34,000 bases of DNA from contig JAKLZA010000198.1 of NCBI GenBank assembly GCA_030704615.1, positions 1-34,000 of the forward strand, read 5' to 3'. This DNA is from Takakia lepidozioides (Eukaryota; Streptophyta; Takakiopsida; Takakiales; Takakiaceae). How positions within the stretch are numbered: position 1 is the stretch's first letter; each line of letters begins with the position of its first letter. Positions 9,165-19,176 of this stretch are shown piece after piece. The notes under the pieces are model-generated. The model was not told the origin of the DNA. It did not search any database and was given only the letters and a program-made list of their open reading frames with translations. The translations under genes were made by a program, and so were the position numbers.

Positions 9165-12100
9165 ATGGAGGATGCTTGTGCAAAGGGTGGAGCAGACTGG
9201 TTGCATTTCATGCACAAGTCCAGGCTAAAGGAGCGAAGGTACTGGTACTCACCTGAGGAGTATGATGCAAAAATAGTCGAAGCTTCTTAGACCTCCGTGC
9301 AATCAAGCCTGCAGACTCCAACTGGCAGAAGGATAAGCTCCACTATCCCTTCTGTAGTGAAATTATCAAGGACAAAGTGCAGCTAAACCGCCATTGTGTT
9401 GACACGGGTTGCAAAAACAAGCGCTATATCCCACCTGGCTTCAAGCCGTGGCCAGTTCAAAGTTCAATGAGGGTGGTGAATGCGGCCACCGCCAGACTCG
9501 TGGCGCAAACCCAAAGGCCCGCACTTTGGCGGAGGTGCGCGCACGGTATGGGGTGGTTTCGGATGTTTCAATGCAAGATGTGCATGACCTGACATCGCCA
9601 TCGCCTGTGGCTCCCAGAAAAAGGAAACTTAGTGATGGGGCCCAGAAGAAGGAAAGAGAAAAGGCTGCAAGGTCTGCTCGGGAGGCGAGGGCGAAATCTC
9701 AACAGCAGACTCGTCCCCAAGGCAGTCGGGAAGTGTCACGGGCTGTGCCAGGGAGACGGTCTACGCAGCAGACGCAGACCATCAGTACTTTGAGTGAGAG
9801 CCAGTCTGCTGAGCCGTCTGCAGACATCATTCGGAATGATGAATTCGCAGGTCTGGGAGGTGTCTCATCTCCCGTCGACATTGTCTTGCCTGACCAGTCG
9901 AGGGTTCACGTGGACGAAGTCCAGTCGAAAAAGACTACCAGTGGAGTTTGTCCTGGCACATTGCGCCTCATACCATTTGGGCTTCTCCATCGGTGTGCCC
10001 ACCAGTGGACGATCCACTTCTTCCATTTTTTCTACAGTTTCGCCCAGTCCGGACAGCTCAGCAGAACCATCCAAGCAGCGGAGGAAAATTGGTTGAGCCC
10101 CTTGAAGATGAGGAGGACGTCTGTGTCGACAACGACGACAAGGTAATGCCCAGTCTGTCCCCACAGTTGGTGTCTGTTGTCATAGACTCTGCTGGTTCAG
10201 TCTACCTGCTCGGTCTGCTGCGTCAGTCTGCTTGTGGACTTGCTGGTCAGTCCCATGCTTGTGGACTAGTCAGTCTGTTGGTTCCTTTGTTCTGTGCCAC
10301 GATGCTGGTGAGTCTGGGAGTCTACTGCTAGTGAGTCCGATGCTGAGTTTTTGGGTTTTCTGTCATATACCAGGATGAACGAGCCAGTATTCGGAGGCCT
10401 TGTGTGCTTGGCGGACGGTGAGCTCCGACCCTCCTTTAGCAGTGAATGCGGTGCGGAAGTGGAGCGGGTGCGGGAGTACATCTTGTTTAAGTACCCTGGC
10501 TCAGCAGACGCCATAGCAGCACTGGACTCTGCAGACAAAGCACGCGCCAACTCACAGGACCCTCACCCAATCTGGCATCCAGCAGACTCTTGCCCAGCAG
10601 ACTCTTTCCCACCAGACTCACAGTCAGCGCAGTCTTGTCCAGCACACTCCCATGTACCAGACTCTCGTCCAACATACTCCATCCAGCAGACTGCTTTGCA
10701 GACTCCCAGCCCGCAGACTGCTATTCAGGAGACTCCCAACCAGCAGACTGCCACCCAGAAGACGCCATCCACACACTGCTGTCCAGCGGACTCCCAGCCA
10801 GCAGACTCTCATTGTCACGACCACCACGGGACTTTTTGGAGTTTGGCGCTCGCCATTGCCGCTCATTGATCCCGAAGCTGTGGACCTGACACTTGCCCGT
10901 CTGAGGGTGGGGGAAGTCAATGCCAATGTGGATTGGTATAATGAGCTCCATCGCATTGTCACGGACGCCGGTGGCCTTTTGTTCCCTTTCATTATTCCAT
11001 GGAATTTACTATGGCAGAAGCGAATGAAGTCCTCGAAAGCGCACATTCTGTGGCCCTGGCAGCCACGAAGGTCCAAAATGCCCCGCCACTGCTTGTCCAA
11101 TTAATCCTCATGGATGACCCACGGCCTCAGGAACTCAGACATATGCCCATGGCACATCCCACCTTTGGGTGCGGGGAAAGCACTTGCTTGGAATTACTGA
11201 AGAGTACTTTGATCGCATTGCTAATTCTTTCCTTCACCATCGATGGATGCAGTTCGGCAATTTCCGTTCATACAATAAATTGGTAAAGGACCTGCAAAGT
11301 TTGAGGAAGTATTTGTTTCATTCAGATTCGGATGCGGGTAAGAAGAGTGTTGTGGATGAGGCGTTGCAATGGTTTGCTGCGGTAATGGAGCGAGCAGTGT
11401 TCGATATTGTGTTGAACAGACCGGATGTGTTCAAAGTCCTTTGGTGCGGCTCCCCATTTGAAAACGCATGCCAGCGATTCGCCATCTCGATGGAGCATGC
11501 TTGGGACCAAATCCAAGATATTGGTCTCATTGGCAACCTCCTAGAAGGTAATGCGACTTCTTTGGACCGTTGTGAAGTTCATGGTCTTTTCTTCCACCAT
11601 CCTGTCAGACTCACTTTGTCCAACTCATCTGTTTCAGGAATGTCCGATTTAGACGAGCACGTGCAGTGTGCTTTCGATTCCCTTGCCAGAGGTGCACGAG
11701 ATGTTGTGCTGGCGTTACAGGGACTCCATGACACCGTTCAGCAGACTGCTGACGACGCCATTGCTCAGCAGACTGACCCACTGCAACAAAAAGAGCATGG
11801 ACAAACTGTCAACACTATCCCAGCCACTGTTCAGGAGAGTGGGCGCACTACAGGCCACACCGAGGACGAGAGACTCATGAGCAGACCGGCGAGCAGACTG
11901 AAGGACTGCCTCTGCACCAGACCGTGCAGCATACCGATGACGTCGCTGTCAAGCAGACCGTCCAGCATACCAATGAGCAGACCGGGCTGCAGACGGATGA
12001 CCTGGCTGTGCACCAGCAGACTGTGCAGCATACCATTGAGCAGACCGTCCAGCAGACTGAAAGCAGTCACCACAATGACAGTGCCCTGCAGACTGTCCAG

Positions 12101-14907
12101 CAGATTCACGACCACACTGACTCGGAGGACCCAACTACACTTCCTGTCCACCAGTCCGGATCCTGGCTCGTTGAACAGAGTCGGCTGCACTGGCCTCAAC
12201 GGGACCCTGTCTCTGAATTTGTGCGGAGTTCTATCAGTGCATTGACGGAGTCTCTTTTCCCGCCGGGCCATCTTCACATATTGGCGCATCGTTTGAGGAT
12301 ATAAGCGGGCACCGGTAAACCATTCTTCTCCAGTGACCCATGGCCTGCCAACTATTTCCATTCAGCTCAGCCCGGTTTTGGTTCGTTCGCTTGCGAAAAG
12401 CTATAGATGATTCTTACGTGATTGATCGCAATATGGGAACTCAACCCCGTATCATTGACCTTACTGAAGAACTAGACGATGTAGTTGCCGCGGATAATTT
12501 AGATGTCGGCGGTAGTCAAGCTTTTTCTGCATCAGACCCTGAAGACACAGTTGACTTGCAAGTTGATAGATTGATCTCCTCCCTGCAAGAGCAGACCGAC
12601 CACGAGAGTGACCACCAGGCTGAACAGCAGACTGACCAGAGCAAAAAGCAGACTGAGCACAGACTGACCAGACTGAGGACAGTGAGCAGCAAACTGACGC
12701 TGAACATGGTCCTCTGAAGGAGGGCCAACATGCCGTTCGCCCCGCCCACGAGAGTGTCCACCAGACGACAGCAGACTGACCAGAGCGGTGAGCAGACTGT
12801 GAGACTGAGGACTGAGACTGAGGACACTGAGCAGCAGACCGATGCCGAACATGGACAGACTAAGGGCCAACATGCCGTTCCCCCCACACAAGAGTGTCCA
12901 CCAGACTCGACAGCAGACTGACCATAGCGGCGAGCAGACTGAGCACCAGGCTAACCGCTCTGAGCAGCACAGACTGACTGACGTTCAAGGGGAGCAGTCT
13001 GCCAGTCGCTTCCTTCCAATGACGCCGTACAGGTTGTGCCCTGCCGTCTTCCACCTCTGTGATTTCAGATTTATGTTCAATTTCTGTGTATTGACAGGAT
13101 CTGTTGTACCTACAAGACTCCCTCCCAGGCAATTCCACAACCCGCCAATGTTGCTCACGTTGGCTCCACAACCAAAAAAGTGGCTTACTTACAACGCCAA
13201 CAGATGCACGGATTAGTTCAACGCATGCGACCCGTGAGGCTGCCATACAGGTCCTGCAAGTGTGAACAAGCCTGCAGACACAGTCGTGTTGCAAAGCAGG
13301 ACCGCATCACTTCGTCAGTCTGCTGAATCGAACCCGGCCACAGTAGTCGCCGAATCCCTGGGCACAAGTAGAGCGAAGAAGCGGACTGTCGTGGAGCAGA
13401 CTCAGGAAATTTGGGAGGGTCCTGTTGCCAAGAAACCTGCGAAGAAAGGCAAGTCCGCTGTCTTCATGAACAAGGACCGCAAAATGGCATTGGATACGGA
13501 CAAGGAAGTGGTTCTTCAGCAAGAAATGCACCAGTGAGTAGTCCTCCCAGTCTGCTGAGTCTGGTCACTCCAGTCTGCTCAAAAGTGTGAGTCTGCTCAG
13601 TCCGCTCTCTGGTGAGTCTGGCTCCGCTCAGTCCGCTCGGTATGGGCAGTCTGTTGAATGGAGTCAGTCCGCTCAGACCGTTGCGTACATGGGTTTTCAC
13701 ACAAGGCCGTGGTCTGTGTGCAGGTTGGGTTCTCGTTTTGCCGCGGCCCTGCGACGGAATGTCGCGGCCGGCAATTGCATGGTTCACTTTTATGAAGGCG
13801 ACCCCCGGTATGAGTGCTCCATCGGGCCTCCGGACTTGAAGCCACTTGAGACGGTGGAGTCGGAGTGCACAGATAGAATGCTGGAGCTGTGGTGTCGTTT
13901 CTATGAGAAGACGGTTGAGACAAGTACTCAAGTACTGTTGCTCTTCTGCCAGCCTCAACGTGGTCTCGTATGATGACACATTGGGACGGGGCCACGGGAA
14001 AGGCTAGTGGAGTATCTGCATTCTTGCTGGAGCGTCCCTCGGCTCGGCAAAGACATAAAAGACTGCCATCATATAATCGTTCCGATTGTGGGAGTAAGAT
14101 CTCGCATACCCAGTCTGTTTTGTCGGCCAGTCTTTTGAATGACGTCACTACGTTCACACCTGCCTCTCGCTGGTTGAGTTCAGTCTGCTCAGTCTGGCAA
14201 ATCTGCCCAGTCTTTTGAATGAGGACAGTCTGCTCGGTCTGCCCACTCAGCCCTGAGTTTGCTCAATCTGCCTCTGCTGAGTCTGCTCATTATGCCCTGA
14301 GTCTGCTCATTATTCCGAGTCTGCTGAGTGATGAGTCTTCTGAGTCTGCTGAGTCGTGACTCTGCCGAGTCGGCTGAGTGTAGTGGGACCCCGTGCAGTG
14401 TGCGAGTCTGTAGAGTCTGCTGGAGAGGCAATTGGAGTGGTCTGCTGAGTGGACTGCTGTTGTGAGACTCATGAGATTCGTCTTGCAGGGCGCACTGGAG
14501 TGTTGTTGTCATCGACGTGCGGCTGCTACACTCACATGAACTCCATCGAGTCTTTGCATGGTTGCCCATATGTTTTGTCATGGATACGGAAGCTGCATGC
14601 GGAGTGTTTAGGCTACAGTGTTGATTCACCGGGTTGGGAGGAGGTTAGGGCATTTCAGTTCAACCAGCCTGAAGTGCCCCAACAGCCATTCAGCTGGGAA
14701 TGCGGGTTTTACGTCATGTCCTTCATCCAAGGATATTATGAATGGCTACAAACTGGGCATACTCGAACCTCTTCTAAAAGGGCAGAGAGAGGAGTACCTT
14801 TCACGAAACACTGGTTTACGTTCAAGTTTGCACTTGGCCAACGGATGCAGTGTCTTAAGTACATCTTGACTGGTTTGAGTGCTGCTGAGAAAGCAGTATC
14901 CTCATAG
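9165..14907 (+). CDS. Ulp1-like (C48) cysteine protease gene, multi-exon, frames interrupted
   Basis: The gene starts with GCCATGG at 9165 and ends with TAG at 14905-14907. The N-terminal part has a Cys/His cluster (FCSEIIKDKVQLNRHCV..GC, 9340-9415). A basic, Arg/Lys/Gln-rich part follows (9600-9720), then a long middle with QQT- and PADS-rich tracts coded by CAGACT repeats. The C-terminus looks like an Ulp1/SENP protease: IIVPIVG, then AHWSVVVID with the catalytic His at 14493-14495, NSIES at the usual Asp position, the oxyanion Gln in VPQQPFSWECG, and the catalytic Cys at 14701-14703. Introns that fit: 10143-10373, 11548-11637 and 13534-13723 keep phase; 14094-14488 is off by one base. Frame changes near 9290, 9440, 10090, 10990, 11150, 11880, 13970 and 14515 mean either decay or an unpolished assembly. 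Ulp1 domains are common in plant transposons (MULE, CACTA), so this may be transposon cargo. Confidence 0.6.
10143..10373 (+). other. Intron of the Ulp1-like gene made of CAGTCTG repeats
   Basis: The donor is GACAAG|GTAATG and the acceptor is CATATACCAG|GATGAACG. The interior is mainly CAGTCTGYTG repeats in sense orientation. The next exon, starting at 10374, reads NEPVFGGLVCLADGE and then enters the CAGACT-coded repeat tract. Confidence 0.55.
10560..10830 (+). repeat. In-exon CAGACTC repeats coding PADS/QQT
   Basis: About fifteen copies of CCAGCAGACTC/CAGCAGACTG lie inside an open frame. They translate as PADS, then QQTA and PNQQT. The orientation is opposite to that of the repeats in this gene's introns. 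The protein stretch should be unstructured. Confidence 0.75.
11548..11637 (+). other. 90-bp intron of the Ulp1-like gene
   Basis: The donor is TAGAAG|GTAATG and the acceptor is CTGTTTCAG|GAATGTCC. Both ends are phase 1 and join as LLEG-MSDLDEHVQ. The length is a multiple of three without an in-frame stop, so an unspliced reading is also open. Confidence 0.5.
11740..12120 (+). repeat. In-exon CAGACTG/CAGACCG repeats coding Gln/Thr-rich tract
   Basis: About fifteen units of GAGCAGAC(T/C)G..CAGCATACC. The best frame reads EQTGEQTEG, HQTVQHTDD and VHQQTVQHT; a second frame is also open. This is a low-complexity polar segment of the Ulp1-like protein. Confidence 0.7.
12590..12990 (+). repeat. CAGACTGA tract with a 140-bp tandem duplication
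   Basis: Units of GAGCAGACTGACCA run through the tract. A block that starts GGGCCAACATGCCGTTC and ends GAGCAGACTG occurs at about 12723 and again at about 12863, with roughly 90 percent identity. The minus-strand ORFs here (Cys/Ser/Leu-rich) are reverse readings of the repeat, not genes. Confidence 0.7.
13534..13723 (+). other. Intron of the Ulp1-like gene rich in splice-like repeats
   Basis: The donor is CACCA|GTGAGTAG and the acceptor is GGTCTGTGTGCAG|GTTGGG. Both ends are phase 2 and rebuild a Gln codon between the two exons. The interior is CAGTCTGCTGAGTCTG units; several contain GTGAGTCTG (donor-like) or TCTGCTCAG (acceptor-like). Confidence 0.65.
14094..14488 (+). other. Large intron splitting the Ulp1 catalytic domain
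   Basis: The donor is GGGA|GTAAGATC after the IIVPIVG strand. The acceptor is TTCGTCTTGCAG just before the catalytic AHW. The interior is almost wholly CAGTCTGCTGAGTCTGC repeats (14110-14450). The phases differ by one base, which implies one indel or a slightly different donor. Confidence 0.5.
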
Positions 14908-14985
14908 ATCCATCTGGGTCCGAGATTAGAGGTGCACCATAGGACGCATTTGTCATGTAAGCATGCTTTTGAGCATTTGCAACGA

Positions 14986-14991
14986 AATAAA
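14986..14991 (+). terminator. Poly(A) signal of the Ulp1-like gene
   Basis: AATAAA lies 79 bp after the stop codon of the protease frame, in an AT-rich context. The spacing suits a 3' end near 15000-15020. Confidence 0.5.
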
Positions 14992-15129
14992 ATATGACTT
15001 TGCATACACATCCTTGGTCGCATATGAGTGCAGTGTGGAGTAGTCGCTGTAGATTTGTGACCATTCACTGCATGTTGTTAAACGGACTTACCTCTGCACA
15101 CACAATCATTTTGTTTAACATACCAAGGG

Positions 15130-15680
15130 AGTCCACTGGTCAGCAAACAGCCGAGAGTCAGCAGACTGCCAGAGTACGGGAAGAGGGTATGCCTAGGCTT
15201 GTGAGCAGACAGATGGCAATGTCGCCAGACTGACGAGAGTCCGACAGACTGAGGAGTTGGGACCAGTCCGGCAGACTGGCAGATGCGATTGGGAACATGA
15301 GTCTGCACTGGTGAGCAGACTGTCGAGAGTCACCGGAGTGGTATAGTACAGGCGGATGACATTGGCCAGTAGACTGCCAAGTCTGGTCAGCAGAGTAATG
15401 AGAGTCCACCGTGCTGAGAATGGCCAGTCTGATGGGCAGACCGCATGAGGCTCACTGGTCAGCCAGGTGCAGGCACGTTCAGAACCGGGAGACTGGTCTC
15501 AGGAGAAGGCTGCCACAACAGACTATTTGAAGACTGAGTCCCAGCCTGGTACAGCAGACTGGTTCAGATACCAGAAGAGTGGTTGAGCAGACTGGTTCAG
15601 ACTGTTGAGCAGACTGGATCAGACGGTAGAAGACTATTGAGCAGACTGGTTCAGCCAGAAGACTGGTTTACAGGCTGGTT
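15130..15680 (+). repeat. CAGACTG repeat array in the 3' intergenic region
   Basis: About 25 units of GAGCAGACTGGTTCAGA and CAGCAGACTGCCAGAGT, now in the CAGACTG orientation on the plus strand. Read along the convergent minus-strand MULE gene, this is the CAGTCTG orientation. No gene is supported within it. Confidence 0.8.
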
Positions 15681-15949
15681 GGCAGGCAGGTTGGAAGTCT
15701 GGTGCACATGCAATCGTACCGCCGAAATTTTATTTCATGGGGAGAATGATACTGTACCATTTCTTACATTTCCTACTCTACTTTAAAACTGGTATACGGT
15801 CTGCGACTCTCCGGATTGTGGAGTATATGTGTGCTGCAGGTGTTGGGGCACCAACCCTCTTCCCTGTTTTGCGTAAGACCCTGGGTCGCGTTTTCCATGC
15901 CTCAACGAAATCCGTTTCCTTTTCAGCGACATATTGTTGTTGTCATTTA

Positions 15950-18939
15950 CAGGACGGAAGCTCTTTGCTGCCAGGGTGCAACATTCCTGCAACACTCTTG
16001 GCGAGAATATCAACAAGCTGCCCCCTACAGATACGAAGAAAAGACAACACATGTTTCTGCAGGTATTTGTCGTCCCCAACAATGCGAAGTATGTCTGCAA
16101 ATTCTTCATCCATGGAGGATGGTACGAGGACAGGCTCCGCATCATAGGGAAGTCATCTGTGGAAGGGCCCTCTGTTGCATTTCCCAAACCCTCTTCGTCG
16201 CCGACACTTGCATGAACCCTAAACACATTATGCAATCCTCCATGAATGGTTCCCAGCGCCGTGCCACAAGCGCGCACTATGAGTCCATCCTGCAAGTGTG
16301 GATGAAGCAACTTCAGACTCGGACTTGATGCTTGCACAAATTGCCCTTCATTGCCCATGGGCAAGTGCAAGAAGCCCATTCGCATCCGGGGTTGTAAACA
16401 ATGTAAATTGTGTTTGGGTGATTGGTGCTTAGAACATAGGCTGGTTGCCCAGGATGGAACGGAAGAGTGACATTGCAAGCTGGGATATCGCGTGCCAAGC
16501 ACAGAACTGGACATGTACTTCTCATGTTTTCATTCCTTATGAATCCGTGCGTCTTCAGGTGAATTGCATACCAGTAGTGTGTTAGCACACGGCCTGTGAG
16601 TTCCCATATGAGCCAATCCACTCTACGCCCAGTCATTTTGCTTTTCCCCATCCTCAGTCTTGCCTTCAAGTTTCCATGGTATGCCTCAATGCTAGCATTG
16701 GTGTCTTGACTGGCATGCGGAACATGGCGAGCTGTTGTACACCACATTGCTATTTTAGGACGCCATTCCTTATCGATGTAGTCCAGAAATTCATGCCCAT
16801 TCGGATATTTCTTTCTCATGCGTCGGAGCGTTGTTGCTACCCATGCAAGACCTTCTTTGGGATTGATTGGTCCACCTCTACAGTACATGAGGTCTCCCAT
16901 ATCTTTCAGCAAGTTTGCGGCAGTGATAGGATCTTTGGTTTTCGCGCATGATTGCTTCACCCAAGCCCGCCGGACATGCCAAAGGCACAGGAAAATTAGC
17001 ACTCCTCGAAAAACAGCCCTGCAAAGTACACATGCCCACATGAGAGACTTCAAAGAGGACTTGGCCGGTGGATTTGGGCACTAACCCAGTAGACTGTCTA
17101 GTTGACTGGTCTGCCCGTCTGTTCCAAACGGATTCAGGCAGCAGACTCGCCCACTCTGACCTGCCATGAGTGTTGCCCTCACGACACCGCCAGCAGACCT
17201 GACCACGCTGACCTCGCAGCGGACTTACGTAAGTGAGTCTTGCAACGGACTTGGCCAGAGGGCATCCGACCGGACTGGTTGCCAGCAGACTTCCGAACAA
17301 TCCCCTCCGGCGGACTCGCTGCCAGCAGACCAGAGTGAGGTCGCAGCAGACTGGCGCACATGAGTCTTGCAGCGGACTTCTTGTGAACATCCTCTCTGGC
17401 GGACCTGCCTGCCAGCGGACTTGCTGGACTTGACTGAGGTCGCAGCAGATTGGCGCACGTGAGTCTTGCAGCGGACTGGAACAGTCCTATCTGGCGGACT
17501 CGCTTGCGAGCGACTTGCTCGACCAGACTGAGGTCGCAATAGACTGCGCACTGAGTCTTGCAGCGGACTGCTTGCGAATGGTCCCCTCCGACGGACCTGC
17601 CTGCCAGCGGACTTGCTGGACCAGACTGAGGTCGCAGCAGACTGGCTGAGTCTTGCAGCGGACTGCTTGCAAACAATCCCCTCTGGCGGACTGGCCTGCC
17701 AGCGGACTTGCCCTTAGGAGACCGGCAGCAGACTTACCCAGACGTTGCTGGCAGCACACCCGAGCAGACTGACCTTGTAGCATACTTGCGCAAGTGAGTC
17801 TTCCAGCGGACTTCGCTAGAGGACATTATCAGCGGACTGGTTTGCCAGCAGACTTGCAGAAATGAATGGGCCGGACTTGCAGCCAGGACTGCGTTGTATG
17901 GCAGGGGACTTGCCGAAGAGACAGACAATGGATGCAGACGATGGACTTGCACGCGAGTGTACAGGAGGGTACGTGAAACTTATGTAATGGAGTTTATTTT
18001 GGCGTCGGCATCGTCCACAATGAAGGCATTTTTTGCGAGGAGAGAGTCCTGCAAGGTTGCCATCCACGGCACCAGGTCTGTTGTCCGCTCACGTGCGCAT
18101 ATGATGTATGCAACTGGTATACCGTTAAGCCACTCGTCGAAGACCATCAACGTGTACAATGGGAATTGTTCAAATGCAGAATGTCAGATGCTGCCAGTGT
18201 GCGTACATCCACTACTTCTGCAAGTGGATAAATTGTGAAAGGGATGAAGAGTACCTTGTGGTGATTTGTCCCGAAGGTTGCATCGCATGCAACGATACGG
18301 GCATGGCCTATTGAAGCATTCGCTTCTTCTGCCACTCAGTCTGTATGCCGATTGTGAATGTTAAGTCGCCATCGTAGTGCTTGAATGTTGGCGCCAATTT
18401 TTCCTCTTGATAGAAGAAGACCGATTTTGGGTTCTGGTCTTTCCACATGCGGACACTCTCCGCATCGTTGGCATGTTTCTTGAACATTTGCCACGCCCGT
18501 TTCTCGGCCAGGTTGCGCACATCCTGCTCTAGCAAAAAATTGTCTCGTGTCCATGCATCCCCCAACCCGGTGTTGTTCATGATGTGCTCTTTATGTTCCA
18601 TCATGATTTGGGCGACTGACAGGCCTCGGCACAGACACTCCATGACCCATGCTTTCAATTCCTTGCTAATGTGTGGTGCGTAGGCGTGGCGAGTGTTCCT
18701 GAACTCAACGGACTTCCCATGACAGGCGTTCCCTTTTGCGTCTGTATGCTCCATATTGTTGTAGTACGTGAGGACACAAATGTCGGGGGCGAGATAGCAT
18801 TGCTGGACTTTGAAACAGCACTGGCAACCATATTCCGACTTCTTTCTCATTGGGCCTTTATGAGGGTGAGATGTTCCAGCACCCAGAAGAGGTCCTCCAC
18901 ATTTCAGTTTGGGATCCTCCACTATCGCATTGTGGGGGC
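15950..18939 (-). pseudogene. Broken MULE-type transposase with SWIM finger
   Basis: Transposase parts appear in order on the minus strand. The N-terminal Cys/His-rich DNA-binding part (18922-18308) has CGGPLLGAG, CQCCFK and RHAYAPHI. The first catalytic Asp is in ARIVACDATFG (about 18310-18275, shifted frame), followed by FPLYTLMVFDEW and the second acidic site FIVDDADA (about 18160-18000). The C-terminal half (17018-16313) has IFLCLWHVRRAWVKQ, and a SWIM finger CTCPWAMKGNLCKH near 16340. A further tail in other frames reaches about 15950. The frame breaks before the first Asp, after SWIM, and at a TAA (17980-17982) where an exon should end. Between the halves lie about 950 bp of CAGACT repeats. 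Its 5' end coincides with the inverted repeat at 18940. Confidence 0.8.
17019..17979 (-). repeat. CAGTCTG repeat block inside the MULE gene, possible intron
   Basis: On the minus strand the block starts just after TAA|GTTTCA (17979) and ends with TGTGTACTTTGCAG (17019), a good acceptor directly before the conserved RAVFRGV segment. No donor in the right phase is visible, because the frame meets TAA immediately before the only nearby GT. The inside repeats a unit of about 90 bp: GTCTTGCAGCGGACT.., CCTGCCAGCGGACTTGCT and GACTGAGGTCGCAGCAGACT, about seven copies. Confidence 0.6.
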
Positions 18940-18954
18940 TGCTATTTCATGAGC
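18940..18954 (+). repeat. Left 15-bp terminal inverted repeat
   Basis: TGCTATTTCATGAGC here is matched exactly, inverted, at 32664-32678. Inward of it follow GGCATGAGCATGAGC units, an A-run and CATGAGCAGAC (to about 19008). The right end has the same kinds of motif. I see no target-site duplication outside the two repeats. Confidence 0.6.
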
Positions 18955-19099
18955 GGCATGAGCATGAGCGGCATGAGCATGAGCGGAAAAAAAAAAGCAT
19001 GAGCAGACCATTGTGAGTCCACGGAAATAGGGTTAGGAGGCACGGAAATAGGGTCATGTGAAGTTGGAATGTGGCACCAGTGGACTTAAAATGCAACAT

Positions 19100-19105
19100 T
19101 TTATT
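19100..19105 (-). terminator. Poly(A) signal of the ParB-methyltransferase gene
   Basis: Read on the minus strand, AATAAA stands about 72 bp after the TGA/TAA that closes the last exon (19177), in an AT-rich stretch. This is the expected place for the 3' end of the gene. Confidence 0.5.
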
Positions 19106-19176
19106 GCAAATTTTGTGGCAAGCCACGTCTATACAAGTGTGTTCTAACTGTCATAGCCGGAATGGGCACTACTCTC

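Noticed and set aside
12516-12891. Cys/Leu/Ser-rich minus-strand ORFs
   Set aside because: Reverse reading of the CAGACTG repeats inside the Ulp1-like gene.
15783-16514. 243-codon minus-strand ORF read as an independent gene
   Set aside because: Only its middle (about 16330-16010) looks like the post-SWIM tail of the MULE transposase; the start and end are out-of-frame readings.
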